64,000 bases of DNA from NCBI GenBank assembly GCA_010015745.1, contig ML978157.1, forward strand, positions 659,713-723,712, given 5' to 3'. This document shows, one piece after another, positions 22,462 through 35,109 of this stretch. The first letter of the stretch is position 1. Every line of letters starts with the position of its first letter. The notes beneath the pieces are model-generated. The model had not been told where the DNA came from. It worked only from the letters and a program-made list of their open reading frames with translations, and did no database searches. Source of the stretch: Setomelanomma holmii (taxonomy: Eukaryota; Ascomycota; Dothideomycetes; Pleosporales; Phaeosphaeriaceae). The position numbers and the translations under genes are program-made.

Positions 22462-25095
22462 CTACCTCCGACCATAGTAGAGGTCTTTCGGTAACGCTCT
22501 TGCCGAGTGTGGGTCGCGGAACCCCGTTGTAATCGACATCAGCCTGTCGGCCAGCGTGGGCTTCTCCGTTTCCGCCATGCCAATCTCGGATCGAACACCC
22601 AGATCTCGTAACTCCATATCACCGCCGTCCTTCCCACTCTCGTCGACAGTCATGTTCTGGGTGGATGTTACCATAATTCCTCCCCACGGGTGACTGGCAT
22701 TCTCTCCTGACGGGGTAACATTCACCAAGCCCTTCTCAGAAGACGAGTCCGGTTGCCACGGCATTTCCGCTGGCGATGACTTTGACTTTGCGCGTAACCT
22801 TGAAGGCCATTTACTGCCACGTGAGGCTGCTGGAACCTTAGTAATTGATGGTGCGCGCATTAGGCTGCTGAATTCCTTGTGGTTTTTCTGCGCCAATATA
22901 GCATGGTCAGGGCATCCAGGATACAATCGCAGATACGTCTGGAAGAACGAAAGAGGGATTGTTTTCAACGTCAAGCTCTGCAGAGACTGGTCGTAGATCT
23001 CCTTGATACCGCAAAAAGCGAATACGGTTGCGGGGCTGAGCTTTTTCTGGCCAGTCATGCCATGTGCAATGTCGAGTTGTCGGGCAGAGAATGTTGCTCG
23101 ATGCAATGTCGATTCTGGGCAGTCGCGAAGGAGGTCCGTGATCCTGTTGCGGAACTTCTCCATGAATAAATCGTCCACTGATCCTGTCTGGGAACGTTGG
23201 CTGATACGCGTTAGACAGTCATCCAATCCGAGGCCATTGAACGATGTCAGTAGCTTCAATTGGCGTGCATCCAACTCCTCGTCGCAAATTTTCACCATGG
23301 GAAGGCGATCCGGAGTGGCTCGTAGCACCACGACATCAAGGCCTCTCATCGCAGGCGAAGGCTGAATCAAGAAGGAAGCAAGGTAAGTGCCTTTTGTCGG
23401 TACAGCTGGCCCTCTTTTGCTGAAAGAGTCAAGGCGACCAACCAGATTTTCGAGATCATCTCGGGACACTTGCATGCTGCGAGCCAATTGGTCGCCAACC
23501 TGGTCTATGTTTGCGAATCGATAGCCCAGATTCTGGAGACGATTTGCCTCAGAGGTGTCTACCCTTCTTGTCAAGACGAGCATCTGGCCCTTGCCAAACA
23601 AAATAGGGTTTACAATGCCAGCTTCGATGTCCTTAGGGGTGGCTGCGACGTCTGCCGCGAGAATCGTCTTGTTGTTTGGACCAGTGTAATATATGATCCT
23701 GTTTAGAAGTGTGCCCGTGGTGAGAACGTCCTCGTAGAGACATCCCAAATTTTGGAGACTAGTGTCCAATGATCTTGCAATTTCTTGTGCCGTGATGCAG
23801 AACAGCTCACGAAACGTGGCCGAGTAGCTCGAATCATCGTCTTCGTTGAATGAAGCTCGACTATCCATAGCGTTGGTCGGCGAGCTCGTCGACTGGATAT
23901 ACCCAGTGGTCTGTAGGTGGTCGCGCATAGTTGGTATGAGATCTATGATACCAGTCCAGTTTCGCGAAACTCGGAAAAGCCACTGAAATACGGGATGGGA
24001 AGTGTTGAATTCATCGTCGAAAGTCTGTTTGAATCAGTGCTCTGTGCTCTTCCAATGTGCGGTGTGGTGAACTAACCCTCTGATGGAACTGTCGAGTGAT
24101 GGTCTGGCAAGGCATCAGACCACTTTGACTGACCAGCAACCGGCCCTCTGCATCGAAGGTAGCCACGGCAAGCACAACCTGTTGGGCGCGATCTTTCAGC
24201 ATTCTTTGCTGACGTTGCTTAAGAAAGCCAAGCAAGAAACACACCGCACATGCAAACAAGCACTGAGCACGAACATTAGCACAGTCGAAGCAATTGCGAA
24301 AGCTGACTTACAAGGCATAGAGCGATGATGAGATTGATGTTCCGTTCTTGTCCGTGGCCCACATGGTAGCCAGTAATCTCGTACCACGTACCTGCAGCAG
24401 CGGTCCAGTGCATACCCGAGACAGCCAGGGCGAGGAAGCACGCAACGATAACCCGCCTCCAAATGAAGTTGACCCAATGGCCACTCCAGTGGAAGAAGAG
24501 ACCAAACGATATCAGGCAGGCCCCAACAGCGATACTGGCAGCGCCAACAACGTGGGGCACACTTAGTTTGAGGCTATAGTTGGTAGTGCCATTGTTTCCC
24601 AAATAATGCATTTCCGTAACAGCTGCTCCGGCGCAGACACCACATACTACGAGCGCGGAGTATCGTGTGAGTGGCCGCTTGCTTCCTTTGTAGAACCTGT
24701 CGGCGATTAACAATCCTAAGAAGATAACGACGACTGGTAGAATGGCGGAAACGGCAGTGTAGGTCGAGCTGTAGTAGAGTTGAATCGCATCTTCGCCATC
24801 ACCGAGGATAATAGCACGGTTGCCAACAAAGTGCATGCACCAGATAGCTACTAGGCCGAACGACACCGCACAGCCGGCTACTTGCACCCTAAGTCTGTTA
24901 GCAATGAGACTCGATTTGGCAAAGGAATTCTTACCATGACCGCCAACCGGAGCCGGATACTCTGCGATGAAGTAATTCGACGGTAGTGAAGGCTCCGATG
25001 AGACTGACGAGATACGAGCAGAATATTATGTAGGGTACGAAGGAGATCGCTGGTCTCGTCCCAATTGGGTACTTCTCCCCTACCTCGGAACTCAT
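22462..25095 (-). CDS. MHYT-domain membrane sensor protein
   Basis: Four exons, 25095-24935, 24888-24312, 24262-24077 and 24024-22462, with introns of 46, 49 and 52 nt, encode 828 residues. About the first 270 residues form a seven-helix membrane domain with the MHYT signature repeated (CMHFVG, EMHYLG and GMHWTAAAG), a pattern thought to bind copper and sense oxygen, CO or NO. The remaining ~550 residues are soluble, with no catalytic motif I recognise; the middle is well ordered in character (DLENLVGRLDSFSKRG) and the last 130 residues look disordered. Fungal MHYT proteins are annotated only as putative signalling proteins. The start MSSEVGEKYPIG was chosen because it precedes the first helix directly. 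Confidence 0.88.
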
Positions 25096-28000
25096 CGCGA
25101 TGGGATGTCCGAGAAATTGTTAGGATCGCTAACTGGTGGCAGAGCGACTCTCCTCGCGTTAGTCGAAGGGCCAAGTCCTTTGCCTGTGAGTATCGTGCAT
25201 ATGATGCTGCATGTGAGCAGCCAGAGTGGAACTGTCTCTTACCTTTGCGATAATGTTGTCTTGTCACAAAGACCCCGCCTGATTGGGTCTTCTGACAGGT
25301 AAGGGAGCTGGTGCTCTGTTCGACAGAATCGGGATCCAACTAAGTGGTTCGCATTTTGCGGATGGTAAACTAGCGGCGTATCGTGGTCGAGGAAGGCGGC
25401 GACTTCGTGCTTTTGGGGATCGGAGCTAAAGCCGCGCTCGAGGTTGTACAGACCGGTGCTTTTGGACGGCCCTCTCACCACGTGCGGAGCTCTGGGTCGG
25501 GTTCTAGCCACTTCAACAGAAGAAGCACTGACTGCGACTCGAGTATTGGCGCGGGTAAGTGGCCGACTTTGCAGGATGATAACCACTTTGTACCTGCGCA
25601 CCCGTCCGGCCAAACACCCTGCTCATAACCTTCCCGCTTCTCGGACTATTATCCCGTGCAACCTAGCCTGGCTGGCTGACTTGGCAGCATTTGACCCGTT
25701 GCACTAGGTTAACCGTCAGTTCTCTGGTACCGAGCACAAGACTAAGCCAGTGTTACGGCTAGATGCAGGTCAAACTTAGAACGCCACCCACCTGGAGAAT
25801 GTCATGCATCTTGTGGGTTCGATCGACTCCTGCTGCATGAACACAAGCGCGAGGAGCTTAAGGTTCGACTTACCTATCCTGTTCGAACAATGATGATTGG
25901 AAAATCAAGACGTCCAAGGCGCCCAAGCTTGCGCGTATTCTGCAGTATTGAATCACAATGCCAGGTCACGGCTGTGGCTTGCTCAACGCGAAACATCTGT
26001 GCTGCCGAGTTTCCCGATCATCGCAAGTCGAGGTGAGCTCGCTCAATGCAAGATTTCGCGATGCAAGCCCCATAATAATGTAGCCCGTGAGAACGCCGAG
26101 CAAGTAGTCTGGCAGTCAGCACGCAGCCAAAGTCGTGTTCTAAGCCTCTGATACGTGGATGGGGGCTCCGCTGCATGAACGGCAGACGTGGAAATTGTTC
26201 AACGGCACTGTCAATAATGCACATGTCGCCGAGGTACCTGATCCTTCACGGACGTCGTTGGCGATTTGATGGATGCTCCCGCGTTGTTGATGAAGGTTTG
26301 AGACATCCATGCCAATTGACAATGCCATTCATGCTAGCCACCCCTGCTCCTCGATGACGGCGGGGCGCTGATCATAAACGAGTTCGACACAGACTGCAGC
26401 TGCAGCCACGATTTGTTTTGCTACAGATCCTTTTCGAGCCTTTCCAATGATATTGAGCTGGGGCTAAGCGTTACCGGATCTCCTCGCCTGTTCTTGCTCG
26501 CGAAATCGCTGTTGATTTCCGACTGGCCAGAAACTGCTGAGAGATATCGTCACGCATGCACCGCGTCGCTTGGAAATTGCATCAAGCCACGAAAGCTGGC
26601 TGCTGTGTCCAACCCAACATGTCGCAAAGTTGAAGAGTCGAATAGCTGAGAGATTGCGGCGCTTACTGATCGAACTCCCGAACGACAGGTACTTCGTTGG
26701 GTGCCCTTGGAATCTGCAAGTAAGCGTTCCCACCACGTCTATTGACAGGCGCCGCAATTTTGCTCAAGCAGCAGAGCGGAAAAGTCCCTGGCCCAGCTGA
26801 CAGCAATTAGTGTGGGGAACGGACACGCCGTGCGGCTCGAGATTGCTGTTGCAAAAAATGTAACAGGGGTCAGGACGTGCTCCTGGCCTGTGCTAGGTTG
26901 CCGAGGATGATCTGTGGATGCTTTCCGATCCTTCCAGATTGGCGGGACGCAAATCACGATCGCAGAGGACCTCACCACCACGTTGATAAGAACTTGCAAT
27001 CGATATCAAGCCCACCCGTTGCGACTTCTCGTCACAGCGATGACGTGCATCCCAGGAACTGTTGTTCGCTTTCTGCTTATAGTGATGTACGACTGGTGAT
27101 AAAGTTCGAAACGGATCTTCGGCTTGCATTGGACCAAAACTCGGCTGCCTCCGATGAAGCTAGACGCTTCCGTTGTGGTTCGAATGATTGGCAGTATCGA
27201 TGCCACGAGCGCACTGTTGCTTCTGGTCCACTATCGTCTCCCAAAACGCCGCTAGTGATGGAACGGTATCCTAGCCCAGTTCGACTACCGCGCGGAAGAG
27301 ATGCAATACCCTAAATTCTGGGTCAGGATGAAATCGAGTCAGGGGCACTTCGGCACGTGAACATTACGCTCGCAAATGCTCGGCTGGTCAACTCGCTCTG
27401 CGGCAATATCTGTGATGGCCGCTTTGCTGACCTAATCGTGCACAGGGTGCAGGAGTGAGTAGGGAAAAAATGTGGAATTTCTACGTGCCTCGTAGCATTT
27501 TTCGAAGGCTTCGTTTCGCATCCAGCCTTCTCGTGCATGAAATGCAGACTCTGCCGAGAAAGTTTAGAGAGGGATGTCTTCGTTGATGTATCGCGAGACT
27601 CGATCGTTACTGCAGTTCGAGCTAACATTATCAGGTGGTGTATATCGATGGGAGTTAAAGTTTCGACCCTCTTTCACTGAAACGAGGCTTGCCCTGCTAC
27701 GACAAGAAGTTCGGAAAATGACCTGCAAAGAATGTGGCGATTGCCAGTGGCCCCAGAACTGTGTCAATATGCAAGTGTTCCCACAGCCAGCGTTTAAAGA
27801 GTCGAGATAAAGTTCTCCGCGCCGTGTTCACATTCAGCTCCACTGTTCTCGAACAGCGAAACCCCACTGAGGGAACATCTTGCGTCAAAGATCCGCAGGA
27901 CAGCGCCAGTGCTTACAGATGACGGACCCGTTGGTCTTAATGCCGTAGCATCGACGTCGCTCTGCGCGTGATCAGGGAAGGAAGTGGCTGCACTTGCACC
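25096..28000. other. Gene-poor stretch of 2.9 kb
   Basis: No frame on either strand shows a recognisable domain or a chain of consistent splice sites. The first few hundred bases are probably the MHYT gene's promoter and leader. No long terminal repeats, inverted repeats or transposase fragments were seen. A non-coding RNA cannot be excluded by eye. Confidence 0.45.
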
Positions 28001-29698
28001 TCATGTCGAGTGGAACTTCGCTTTGCCATCCAGGATACGGTCATGGTCTGCGCATAACAGCTTATCAATTGGCATTCCATATGACAGCACATCGTTCCTT
28101 GGGCCAGGCGAGATTCGCTCGTGGCCAAAAGACACAAGCTCAGAGTCTTCGAAGAGGGAGTCACTTGTCCCAAGTGGAGTGGCGAATTCTTGTTGCTGCA
28201 AATTATTCTCAAGGGTTAGGCCTGCGGTATCGTCATCGTCTCCATCGAGTCGCCCACCCTCGCCATGCATTGAGTCACACAAATGCTCTAGGAGTTCGTC
28301 TGATTCAGCCTGAATCGGGACTGTCGTGTCATGGTCAATGAAGGCGTGCAACGGAGGTATTGGCCTGCTCAAAAGGTTCTTCTGTGCATGTATCCAGAGC
28401 CGAGTTGAGAGGTTTGACAACGATACGGCTTTTCTCTCGTTCGCAACAGCTTGATCCTGCAGAATATCGACAGATCCTACCGGCGAGATAGTAGACAGGC
28501 TTTCAAGCTTTGTACGTAAAGAGATAGAACTGACTCGAGGTCCGGCTGTTCGGCCGAGCGATTGACTGATAGTCGGGAGAAGGTGAGCTCGCTGGGCCAA
28601 AGCCTACTTTGTGTCAGATTAGAAGGAAATGAGCAGAACATCTTTTCTACCGCTAGGTATCCTGGTTTCCACAAAGATGGAGCGATACCAGCGAGCCCAA
28701 TGCCGCCGAAAGTGTTCGCTTTGACCTTCACACCCTTTGAGGATCTGTACTGACCAAGCACAGCGAGACGCATCGCGCCATCGATCAACACTCGGATCGC
28801 TGTTGGCTCATCTGTGATGCACCCTGTTGGTGCACGAGACTCTGGACTACTTGAACTTGTCGGAATCCCGCTTATCTCTGCCTGACAGGAAGATGAAGAC
28901 ACTGGCAAAGAAGATGTTCGTGGGACCACTGATACTCTTGGCCTTTTGCGACTCTGACATGTAGAGGTAGATGCCGGACCATCGATATTTGTTTGACATT
29001 CGCGCCACGCAGCGCTATCTGATGTCGATTCGCGAGGAATTGTGTCAGGTAAGCCATCCGGTTTGCGACTGGCGGTTTCTGGAGTCCGATGTGATCCATT
29101 ATCCTTTGACGACGTCCTCGATCGCTTCAATGAGCGCCGCTGTTTCTGCTCGAGGATGTCGATGCGGAAGTGGACAACTTGTAGATCAACGCTAGGCACG
29201 CCGTCCGGTGGCTGTACAGCAGCGGCTGGAACGTTGGGAAAGATTCGATGGCTTCGTTTTTCTTCAGGGACAGATTGAAACTCAGCATGGCTTATCTTGA
29301 GGTGTGCTATTCCGTCTTGTAGCTCGACATCGTCAGGCAATCCAGGCTTCAGCCTAAGCTGCACCCAGACCTGTACACTGAGTTAGTGTGCTACACACAG
29401 GGGAAGTATGAGACCATACTGGAGCCTCGAGTATGTCGTGAATCAGATCTTGCATTTGTTTGTGAGGGAGCGGATCGCCTTGTAGTGTAACGGTGAACTT
29501 GACCCGCATGCCGGTGCCGCGGCCAACCCAAATACTGCCAAATGAGAGAAGTTCAATAAGAGAAGTGGATGTGAGCTGCTGGTGTTCAAGTGAGTGCTGC
29601 TTTGGTGAGATCGTGATCAAATTTGTGAGCCACAGCTCGAGATTTTGTGCGGAAGATGCGAGCACGGCTCGCCCGACCTCAATCGTTCTATTCCTCAT
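28001..29698 (-). CDS. Unrecognised, probably nuclear protein
   Basis: Exons 29698-29420, 29370-28516 and 28456-28001 (introns 49 and 59 nt) join in phase to 529 residues. The first intron is convincing (GTATGG, branch-like ACTAAC, TGTACAG); the second is the best of several choices. The N-terminal ~170 residues look folded (NLELWLTNLITISPK, VGRGTGMRVKFTVTLQG, WVQLRLKPGLPDD). Then come a basic, Ser-rich stretch with SRKRPRVSVV, a plausible nuclear localisation signal, and a second conserved-looking block (FGGIGLAGIAPSLWKPGY). I could not assign a family. It is transcribed divergently from the thioesterase gene, with 179 nt between start codons. Confidence 0.6.
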
Positions 29699-29877
29699 AT
29701 CGCGCTGTCGGTGTCAGCGCGTTGAACATTCGTCATCTTTCATGTCATGGTGTTGCTGGAGCTTGACCAGCTGCAAGTGAGAGAAGCTCTTGTTTGCCAA
29801 GACATCGCTTGGGGCAGGAACCTGGGAGACCTTCTGCAACTTCCGAAGAATTCACATGACTTCGCATCCACCTCACC
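29699..29877. promoter_or_regulatory. Compact bidirectional promoter region
   Basis: Only 179 nt lie between the divergent start codons of the unrecognised protein and the thioesterase gene, so both promoters or leaders must share it. Confidence 0.45.
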
Positions 29878-31444
29878 ATGCGATCAACAATGAAACCCAC
29901 GCTTCGATGGCTTCTTCAGACCTCAGGATACAGTCGTGTCGTAGCACAGGCACAGGTAAGGACAATCGAGTCGCACCGCAGTTTTCATTGCAGCGCGTCA
30001 CGGCGTACAGATGGGGTTTTCAAAGAGCTCACGTCGATGCGCGTGCGCACGCCCTGGATTGAAGCGCTGCGACAACAGGAGGCAGAGGGAAAGAAGCCTG
30101 CTGAACCCTCAGGCAAGGCTGAAGTACCGAAAGAACGAAACATGGAGCCGAAACACATGAATGACAGCTATCATTCTGTCGTACTTCCGCTCGCTCGAGA
30201 CCCTTGGCTCCTTGATACGTACCTCAATTCTTCTGGTCACATACGATTAGGAACGATCTTCATGGATCTTGATGCGCTTAGTGGCATCATTGCGTGTAAG
30301 CCTCGATAGCTGCGCAAAGTCACCAGCAAGGTCTAAGAAGCTCCCCAGACAAGCATACGGGAGACGATGTAACCACTGTAACCGCAAGCTGCGACCGTAT
30401 CACCATCCACTCGCCACTCCATGAAATATGTGATCTTCAATTATCTGGACGCGTCACATACGCCACAGGCAGAAGTAGTTTGGAGATCACCATGCAGGTC
30501 GCAAAAGCTCCCAAAGAGGGCGAAACGGTGAAGGACAATGATGTCTTGATCAATTGCACTTTCACCATGGTGTCGCTTGACCCTGGCACGAAGAAGTATG
30601 GCAGATTCACGTACAAGTGTGGTAGGTTTTGCTAATGATATGATAGACCAGTAAACGTCAATCCACTGATTGTTGAGACACCTGAAGAGAAGCGTTTATA
30701 CGCGCTGGGCGAACGGAATTCGAAGATCAGAAAGGAGCGACGCGATACCTCTCTTCTCAAGCACACGCCCAATGATCTTGAGAGCGATCTGATCCACGCC
30801 TTCTGGCAAAAGCAGCTTCAGTACCATGGTCAGTCCAATGCATCAGTACTTCTCACACCCCGCTGACGGTATTAGACCCATACGATGATCTCCGCAAACC
30901 CGATAACGTCATCTTCATGGACGCGACGCGCCTCCAAACCGCAACAATCATGCAGCCGCAGTACCGCAATAGACATCACTTCATGATATTCGGTGGCTTC
31001 CTCCTCAAGCAAACCTTCGAACTAGCATTCACGACCGCCGCCGCCTTCGCACACGCACGACCGACGTTCGTCTCGCTCGACCCGTCCACCTTCCAAAATC
31101 CAGTCCCAGTCGGCTCGATACTATACCTCACAGCGACTGTCGTGTACACCGATCCACCGCTCATTGATGCGCCGGGCGAGAAGCCAGAGTCCAGCAGCGA
31201 ATACACAAGAGTGCAGATACGTGTGGACTCCAAGGTGCGCGATGTGGAGCATGGCTTCTCGAAGCCGACAGGCCAGTTCAACTACACCTTTACAGTACCG
31301 AAAAACATTCGAGTCATGCCACGGACGTACCAAGAATTCATGATGTACATCGATGCAAGGAGACGCGCGGAGCAGGTCAAGCGCACTCTTGACGAAGGCT
31401 TCGGCGTGAGTCCGAAAACTGCGGAGGAGAGTTTGACAGAGTAG
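29878..31444 (+). CDS. Mitochondrial acyl-CoA thioesterase (ACOT9-like, double hotdog)
   Basis: Four exons, 29878-30295, 30349-30595, 30647-30828 and 30876-31444, with introns of 53, 51 and 47 nt, encode 471 residues. A presequence rich in Arg and Ser (MRSTMKPTLRWLLQTSGYSR) predicts mitochondrial import. Two hotdog domains follow. The first contains RLGTIFMDLDALSGIIAY and HTGDDVTTVTASCDRI; the second contains IFGGFLLKQTFELAFTTAAAF and PVPVGSILYLTATVVYT, with the NRHHFMIFGGFLLK segment matching the active-site helix region of ACOT9-type enzymes. The reaction is hydrolysis of acyl-CoA to free acid and CoA. The substrate chain length cannot be read from sequence. Confidence 0.88.
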
Positions 31445-32116
31445 TCCATATGCATAGGTCAGGCTTCGGCCGGATGTTGGAGCCGAGGAAATGCAAATGA
31501 GCATGTCAAATCACACTCCAAAGGTATCTACGAACTGGAAATATGAATTGAAAGTGATATATTGAATGCAGGTCCAAGCGCAGCACAAGCATGCGATCTA
31601 TGGGTATGCGCAAACGAAGCCGAACACGCGCTCATGCATAGGTAGACCAAAGTCTGGAGTCGAGCACCAAAAGTAAAGCCAATTTGTGACATCCATCATA
31701 CTAACGCCATTCTCAAGCCGCAATTGCCGTGAGTAAATCTACTAGCCTAAAAACCACTGTATTGCCGGCGCCTGGTATGCGCCAAAAGCGCTCATACCGC
31801 TGTGATGAAATGGTATCGCGCATCAATCGCAGTCAAAAAGGCCGTGTACTGAAAAGAAAGGCGTCGTGTTCGTTGCTCGTTCGTTGTCGCGTGGAGTCGG
31901 AAGGAAAGGTGCATGTGTGGGGAAAGGCGGTGAGGTACCTTCTCCGCCACTAGCTTGTTCGGAAGTGGGGGTCACGCCGATTCGCTCGGGCGATGGTCGA
32001 GGTGTGAAGAGAGCTGCATGGCAAGTCAGCTTGCTGCATCTTTCACCATTGTTTTATGCATTGCATTTCGCCTCGAAGTCTGGCATGTGGAAAGTGAGGC
32101 TTACTCCGATAGTGTC
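31445..32116. other. Convergent intergenic region
   Basis: Between the thioesterase 3' end and the 3' end of the small cysteine-rich gene. No further features. Confidence 0.45.
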
Positions 32117-32402
32117 TCATAGCTCGTCGAGTTCGTACTCGAGCGCAACGTCCTCGGAGCAATCGGTGCAGTAGTAGTTGGAAAAGCCGCCGCAAGATAC
32201 GGTCATATTTTTGCACATATCGATGCTCCAGGCGTCGTAGGAGTATCCGGAGAGAAGGCGACTCGAGCAGACCTCAACGCTATTGGCCCTGTGTGGTGTT
32301 AGCCTCTCTTCTCATGCAGCCAACGCGGATGTATAATAGTTATGCTTACCAGATGTAGTAGTCATGGTTACAATAGTACCATGAGTAGGTGTAGGAGCAC
32401 AT
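32117..32402 (-). CDS. Small cysteine-rich protein (74 aa)
   Basis: Two short exons, 32402-32350 and 32288-32117, are joined across a 61-nt intron (GTAAGC...CACACAG, phase 2) and encode 74 residues. It has seven cysteines, most in spaced pairs or near aromatics (MCSYTYSWYYCNHDYY, then VEVCSS, DMCKNMTVSCGG, YYCTDC), and an acidic end (ALEYELDEL). It starts MC and has no signal peptide, so it is more likely an intracellular zinc- or metal-binding protein than a secreted effector (inference). The pattern resembles short fungal hypothetical proteins that start MC and carry a C-x-H followed by spaced cysteines. The clean splice, conserved phase and Cys/Tyr bias support a real gene. Confidence 0.6.
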
Positions 32403-35109
32403 GTTGGTTTCGCCCAGGGATTTGTGCGCGTCGGTGAGGTGTATAATTTCAGGCGAAGTATCGAGGTGTGAGACGACAAGAAGGCAGCGCGTGTACAGCA
32501 GCTATATACATGTTAGCTGACCGCTCGTTCGTTCGAGTCTTGCGCATAAGAGAGAGTTCGAATCGTGCTTCCGTGGAATGCGATTATGGTTCCAGACCAC
32601 ATCCCGATGTTGTGGTTCAATGCAAGTACTACGCGAGGCTCAATGAACCTTCGGAGCGGAAGCGCATGGGTGTCACTTACCACAAAAGCTTCGATGTAGT
32701 CTGGCGCTTACGAGGAATGGAGAAAAGGCTTGTGTGTGAGCTCGTGGCTACCAGTGTCCCCAGGCTGGATTGTCGAAGTTTCCTAATGCTGAACATGCAC
32801 TTTCACGCCTCCGTCGATATTTGACCTGGGCTTGCTGAGTGCAATTCAGCTGAATGTGATGTCGGGTTGCAGATTATGAAGAGGGCGATAAGCCGGTCTT
32901 ATGGGCAGCCTTTGTTTGACTCTTGCCTCGAGAAGCTCGGGCCGTTGGATATGCATCTGCGCCGAAGGCTTCGTATCGTCCCCGGATTAGTTGCAATTGC
33001 TGATAAGTTTCATTAACGTACAATTCACTAGCCGAGCCAATGGGATTGCATCCATTCGAGTATGGTAGCCGGTTGGGGCAATTGACATGCGTGGATCAGC
33101 CCTGTTGGCTGTGGCTGTTGAGCACAGCTTCCCATGCCGGAAGCCACAGGGTGTTCATGAAGTTGAAGGTGTCGGACTTGTCCGTACGAGAGTCGATAAG
33201 ACGTAAGAGGGTCTGCGATTGCAACGAGTCTCTAACATTGCGATCATCTCTTGCAGACCCCAGAGACTGGCACAAAGACCCCAGAGTCCCCTTGGCTCCG
33301 AGAACGGGTCGGTCAAAGCAATGGACCCTGGATCTGCAAAGTCGCCAATGCAGGGTCTGGACCTAGCCGAAAGGAGGGTGAGATGTCCCTGATTGGCCAG
33401 GCTGATACCGAAATGGCACTTCAGACAGCCAGCTCGCTGCAGATAGGCAATACCATTTGGCGCAGGCAAATGTTTGGTCCGGTGAGGCTGTTGAGCAAGT
33501 GGTCATCCGCGCGGTGGTGCCACCAGACCACTGTCATGGTCGAGATAAGCAGAGGGCCGAGTACTCGAGTGGGCGTGTGTATACGCTCTTGTGAAGTGTC
33601 TGTACGTCGTACAAGATGGACTCTTCCACGTCTTGCCACAGCATCACCTTGAGTCCTTCGTGAAGCACACGTTAGCACTTGCCTATGTAGTAAATGCCTC
33701 CGCCACCTGCATGCAGAGCAATTGTCTCTTCACCAAATTAGCAATATCCTCACATTTGCGCGAGCTTATCGATTGGCGTGTGATAAGTGATTGGCGCAAG
33801 GCTCGCGTAAGATTCCGTGCTTCCGTACTCGACAGCCTCGCGCTTGCTCCATTGCGCTGCTGACCCTCACCGCCTTGTCGTGATCGCGAAGATGCGTTTG
33901 ATGTTACACTCGAGGTGTCGAGACTCGATACTACCGCTGACGCCTGAGTGGTGAAGGTTGCGTGGACGTTCGTTGGCCCGCGGTGAGTACTGTCTAATGC
34001 TCGTCTGGAATTGCAAGTGCTGCTCCGATTGGATTCGTTCGTACGCACAATGCTGTCCCTTGAACCGTCGGTCTTGAGCATCCACGATGCCGAACGCTTC
34101 CGATGACCAGCGATAAGTTGCCTGTCTTGGTAGGTTGAATCGCGGAAGTTCGCACTGAGCTAACGACGGTCCGAATGCCGTTGTTTGGTCGGGGACAGAC
34201 GGTGAATCCAAGGTCTATCTCGGACTGTCAGTCCCGAGGCCTATATAGCCGTTGTTTTGATTCGTACCAGAACGCAGAAGTTGGCGAAGAGAGGATGGAA
34301 CAGCTGATTCTGTGTATGTATCATAGTTGCCCCGCTTCGATTGCTTTGGCAGGCACTAGCCAGCTCCATATTCCCTTCTACCAAAGCGCAAGATCTCTAA
34401 TAGTCATCGTGTAAACAGATCAAACTTATTGTGCCAGAAACCCGGAACTTCGTCAACTTGTTGACGTTTCCTTATCCTTTTGGGTGGAAATTACTTGGTC
34501 GCATCATGTGCAGCATTGGTACGGATGGCATCACATAAATCCAGCAAGCGAGCAAGAAACACGCCTGTGATGAGCACCACCAAGGACAAGCTCTACGGAA
34601 CGCATATTCGTAATCAGTCTGAGCATTGAAGTAATCATGGTCGCCGTTGAGTTAGACGCAAAGGCTTCTCAGGCGGTATCGACAAGGTGAGCGGCTAGCC
34701 ATATTCGGCCTCGAGTAATCCTACGTCTCTAACTGGCTCCGGGAGTACCTCGGTCGACTGCGATGCTCGGAGTAGAGTCTCGGCGCAAAGCGTCATGTCT
34801 GGACCTTGAACAAGGCGGATGCTTACATGGCACGCAATTGCACTTTTCACTTGTCCGACGAACCCACCTACCAGTCTTCTCTCCATCCGCTCAATTGCCC
34901 GCACATTGACGAGCCTCGGAACGCAACATTGAACTCCTCGGCTGGCGATCACGACTGCGTATTCCGCCACCTTCCTGCACGACAAATATCGGAACACTTA
35001 ATGACCAGCACCTGAGCCGAACTTCTCCCCGCATTGCTCGACATCTCCCTCCCCTACTACACTCGACCTCTTTACAACCCGCTGACTGTACCGATCGACC
35101 CTCGCCGCC
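32403..35109. other. Gene-poor stretch of 2.7 kb
   Basis: Several open frames of 80-130 codons occur on both strands but none has a recognisable motif or plausible gene structure. The last ~250 nt before 35110 are pyrimidine-rich and are probably the HEM2 leader. No repeats or mobile-element ends recognised. Confidence 0.45.

Noticed and set aside
33251..33652. 133-codon plus-strand frame in the 32.4-35.1 kb gap
   Set aside because: No recognisable motif, low-complexity and charged composition, and no start or promoter context.
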